14,496 nucleotides of DNA from Eubacteriales bacterium (lineage in GTDB: Bacteria; Bacillota; Clostridia; Oscillospirales; Oscillospiraceae). The DNA lies in contig JAUMXS010000014.1 in NCBI GenBank assembly GCA_030528965.1, forward strand, positions 1 through 14,496, written 5' to 3'. Shown here in pieces: positions 13,871 through 14,496 of the stretch (positions are counted from its first letter, which is position 1; every line of letters starts with the position of its first letter). The position numbers and the translations under genes are program-made. Under the pieces are notes generated by a model, which was not told the origin of the DNA, made no database searches, and worked only from the letters and a program-made list of their open reading frames with translations.

Positions 13871-14496
13871 ATGAAAACAGGGGCCGGGAAAAAACAATAT
13901 CTGGCAGGCGCCCGGGCGGGAATTCCGGTTGTGCTCGGCTTTATTCCCGTTGGGATCGCCTATGCCATTATGGCCAGACAAGCGGGATTCAGCATTCTGC
14001 AGACCTGCGGGATGTCCGCAATGGTTTTTGCCGGCGCGAGCCAGATGATGGCGGTGGGCATGACTGCACAGGGGGCGGGTATCATTACCATTATCCTTGC
14101 CACCTTTATTTTGAATCTGCGTCACCTTATTATGAGCACCTGTGTGATCAACCGAATGCCGGAGGGACATTTGAAAGTAAAACTTTTGGCGGCTTTCGGC
14201 GTGACGGACGAGTCCTTCGCCATCTTCACAACGGAGGAGAAGGAACACTGTACGATCCCCTTTTTCCTGGGACTCATTACGGTTACATATCTGTCCTGGA
14301 ATGTCGGGACACTGCTTGGAGCCGTGACTTCGGATTTCCTGCCGGAAGTCCTTACGGCGAGTCTCGGCATCGCGCTGTATGCCATGTTTATCGGGCTCCT
14401 GGTGCCCGGATTAAGTTCAAACGGGAAACTCGGAGCACTCGTGGTGCTGACTGCTGTTTGCAATACGATCCTGTCCTGTTTCATGGACTCCAGCTG
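13871..14496 (+). CDS. azlC: AzlC family branched-chain amino acid exporter, partial
   Basis: Large subunit of the AzlC-AzlD (BrnF-BrnE-like) membrane exporter of branched-chain amino acids. 208 codons are visible and the frame is still open at the window end; AzlC proteins are about 230-250 residues. Hallmarks are GIPVVLGFIPVGIAYAI (first membrane helix), FAGASQMMAVG (around 53-63), ATFILNLRHLIMS (around 77-89) and GVTDESFAI (around 110-118), followed by further hydrophobic helices. GGGAG is four bases before the ATG, a little close. A consensus promoter is directly upstream. An azlD partner gene would be expected just beyond the window. Confidence 0.93.
   Translation, partial: MKTGAGKKQYLAGARAGIPVVLGFIPVGIAYAIMARQAGFSILQTCGMSAMVFAGASQMMAVGMTAQGAGIITIILATFILNLRHLIMSTCVINRMPEGHLKVKLLAAFGVTDESFAIFTTEEKEHCTIPFFLGLITVTYLSWNVGTLLGAVTSDFLPEVLTASLGIALYAMFIGLLVPGLSSNGKLGALVVLTAVCNTILSCFMDSS

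Noticed and set aside
1..14496. CRISPR arrays, insertion sequences, tRNA or rRNA genes, phage genes
   Set aside because: I saw no regularly spaced repeats, transposase or integrase motifs, or RNA gene signatures on either strand.

Overview
The window reads as chromosome of a spore-forming Clostridia bacterium, most likely an Oscillospiraceae/Ruminococcaceae-type member of the Firmicutes. Grounds: moderately high GC with strong GGAGG-type ribosome binding sites and consensus sigma-A promoters, a T-box riboswitch in front of pheST, an IreB-family gene, a class 1B (PyrD+PyrK) dihydroorotate dehydrogenase, an alr-mazF pair, and two CotF-like spore coat genes. The family-level assignment is an inference. 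I see no rRNA, tRNA, CRISPR array, insertion sequence or prophage.

Left part (1-4250, minus strand). A tightly packed pyrimidine operon runs pyrC-pyrK-pyrD-pyrF and then, cut by the window edge, the first codons of what is probably pyrE. Genes overlap by 4, 7 and 4 bases. A consensus promoter lies at 3725-3753 and the leader is too short for a PyrR attenuator. Upstream, ireB stands alone with its own promoter and a strong terminator.

Middle (4287-8106). pheS-pheT (minus strand) follow a Phe-specific T-box leader whose UUC specifier, T-box sequence and terminator can all be read. The pheS promoter lies back to back with the promoter of a rightward operon: nnr (NAD(P)H-hydrate repair), a small lipoprotein and alr (alanine racemase), then mazF (UACAU-type endoribonuclease toxin) after a 205-base gap. 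No ribbon-helix-helix antitoxin gene precedes mazF. In its place is a nested hairpin that pairs the likely mazF Shine-Dalgarno sequence.

Right part (11892-14496, plus strand). A secreted protein of unknown function sits behind a perfect 12-bp hairpin. Next come an unrecognised protein, two small CotF-like coat proteins and the start of azlC (branched-chain amino acid exporter subunit). The most unusual signal is here. The unrecognised gene and the first coat gene each follow a strong hairpin whose loop carries a forespore (sigma-G-like) -10 sequence, ATACTA. Read-through RNA would be terminated or have its ribosome site blocked, whereas a transcript started inside the loop would lose the 5' arm and be translatable. 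This 'promoter in the hairpin loop' layout, and the mazF leader, are the parts most worth testing.
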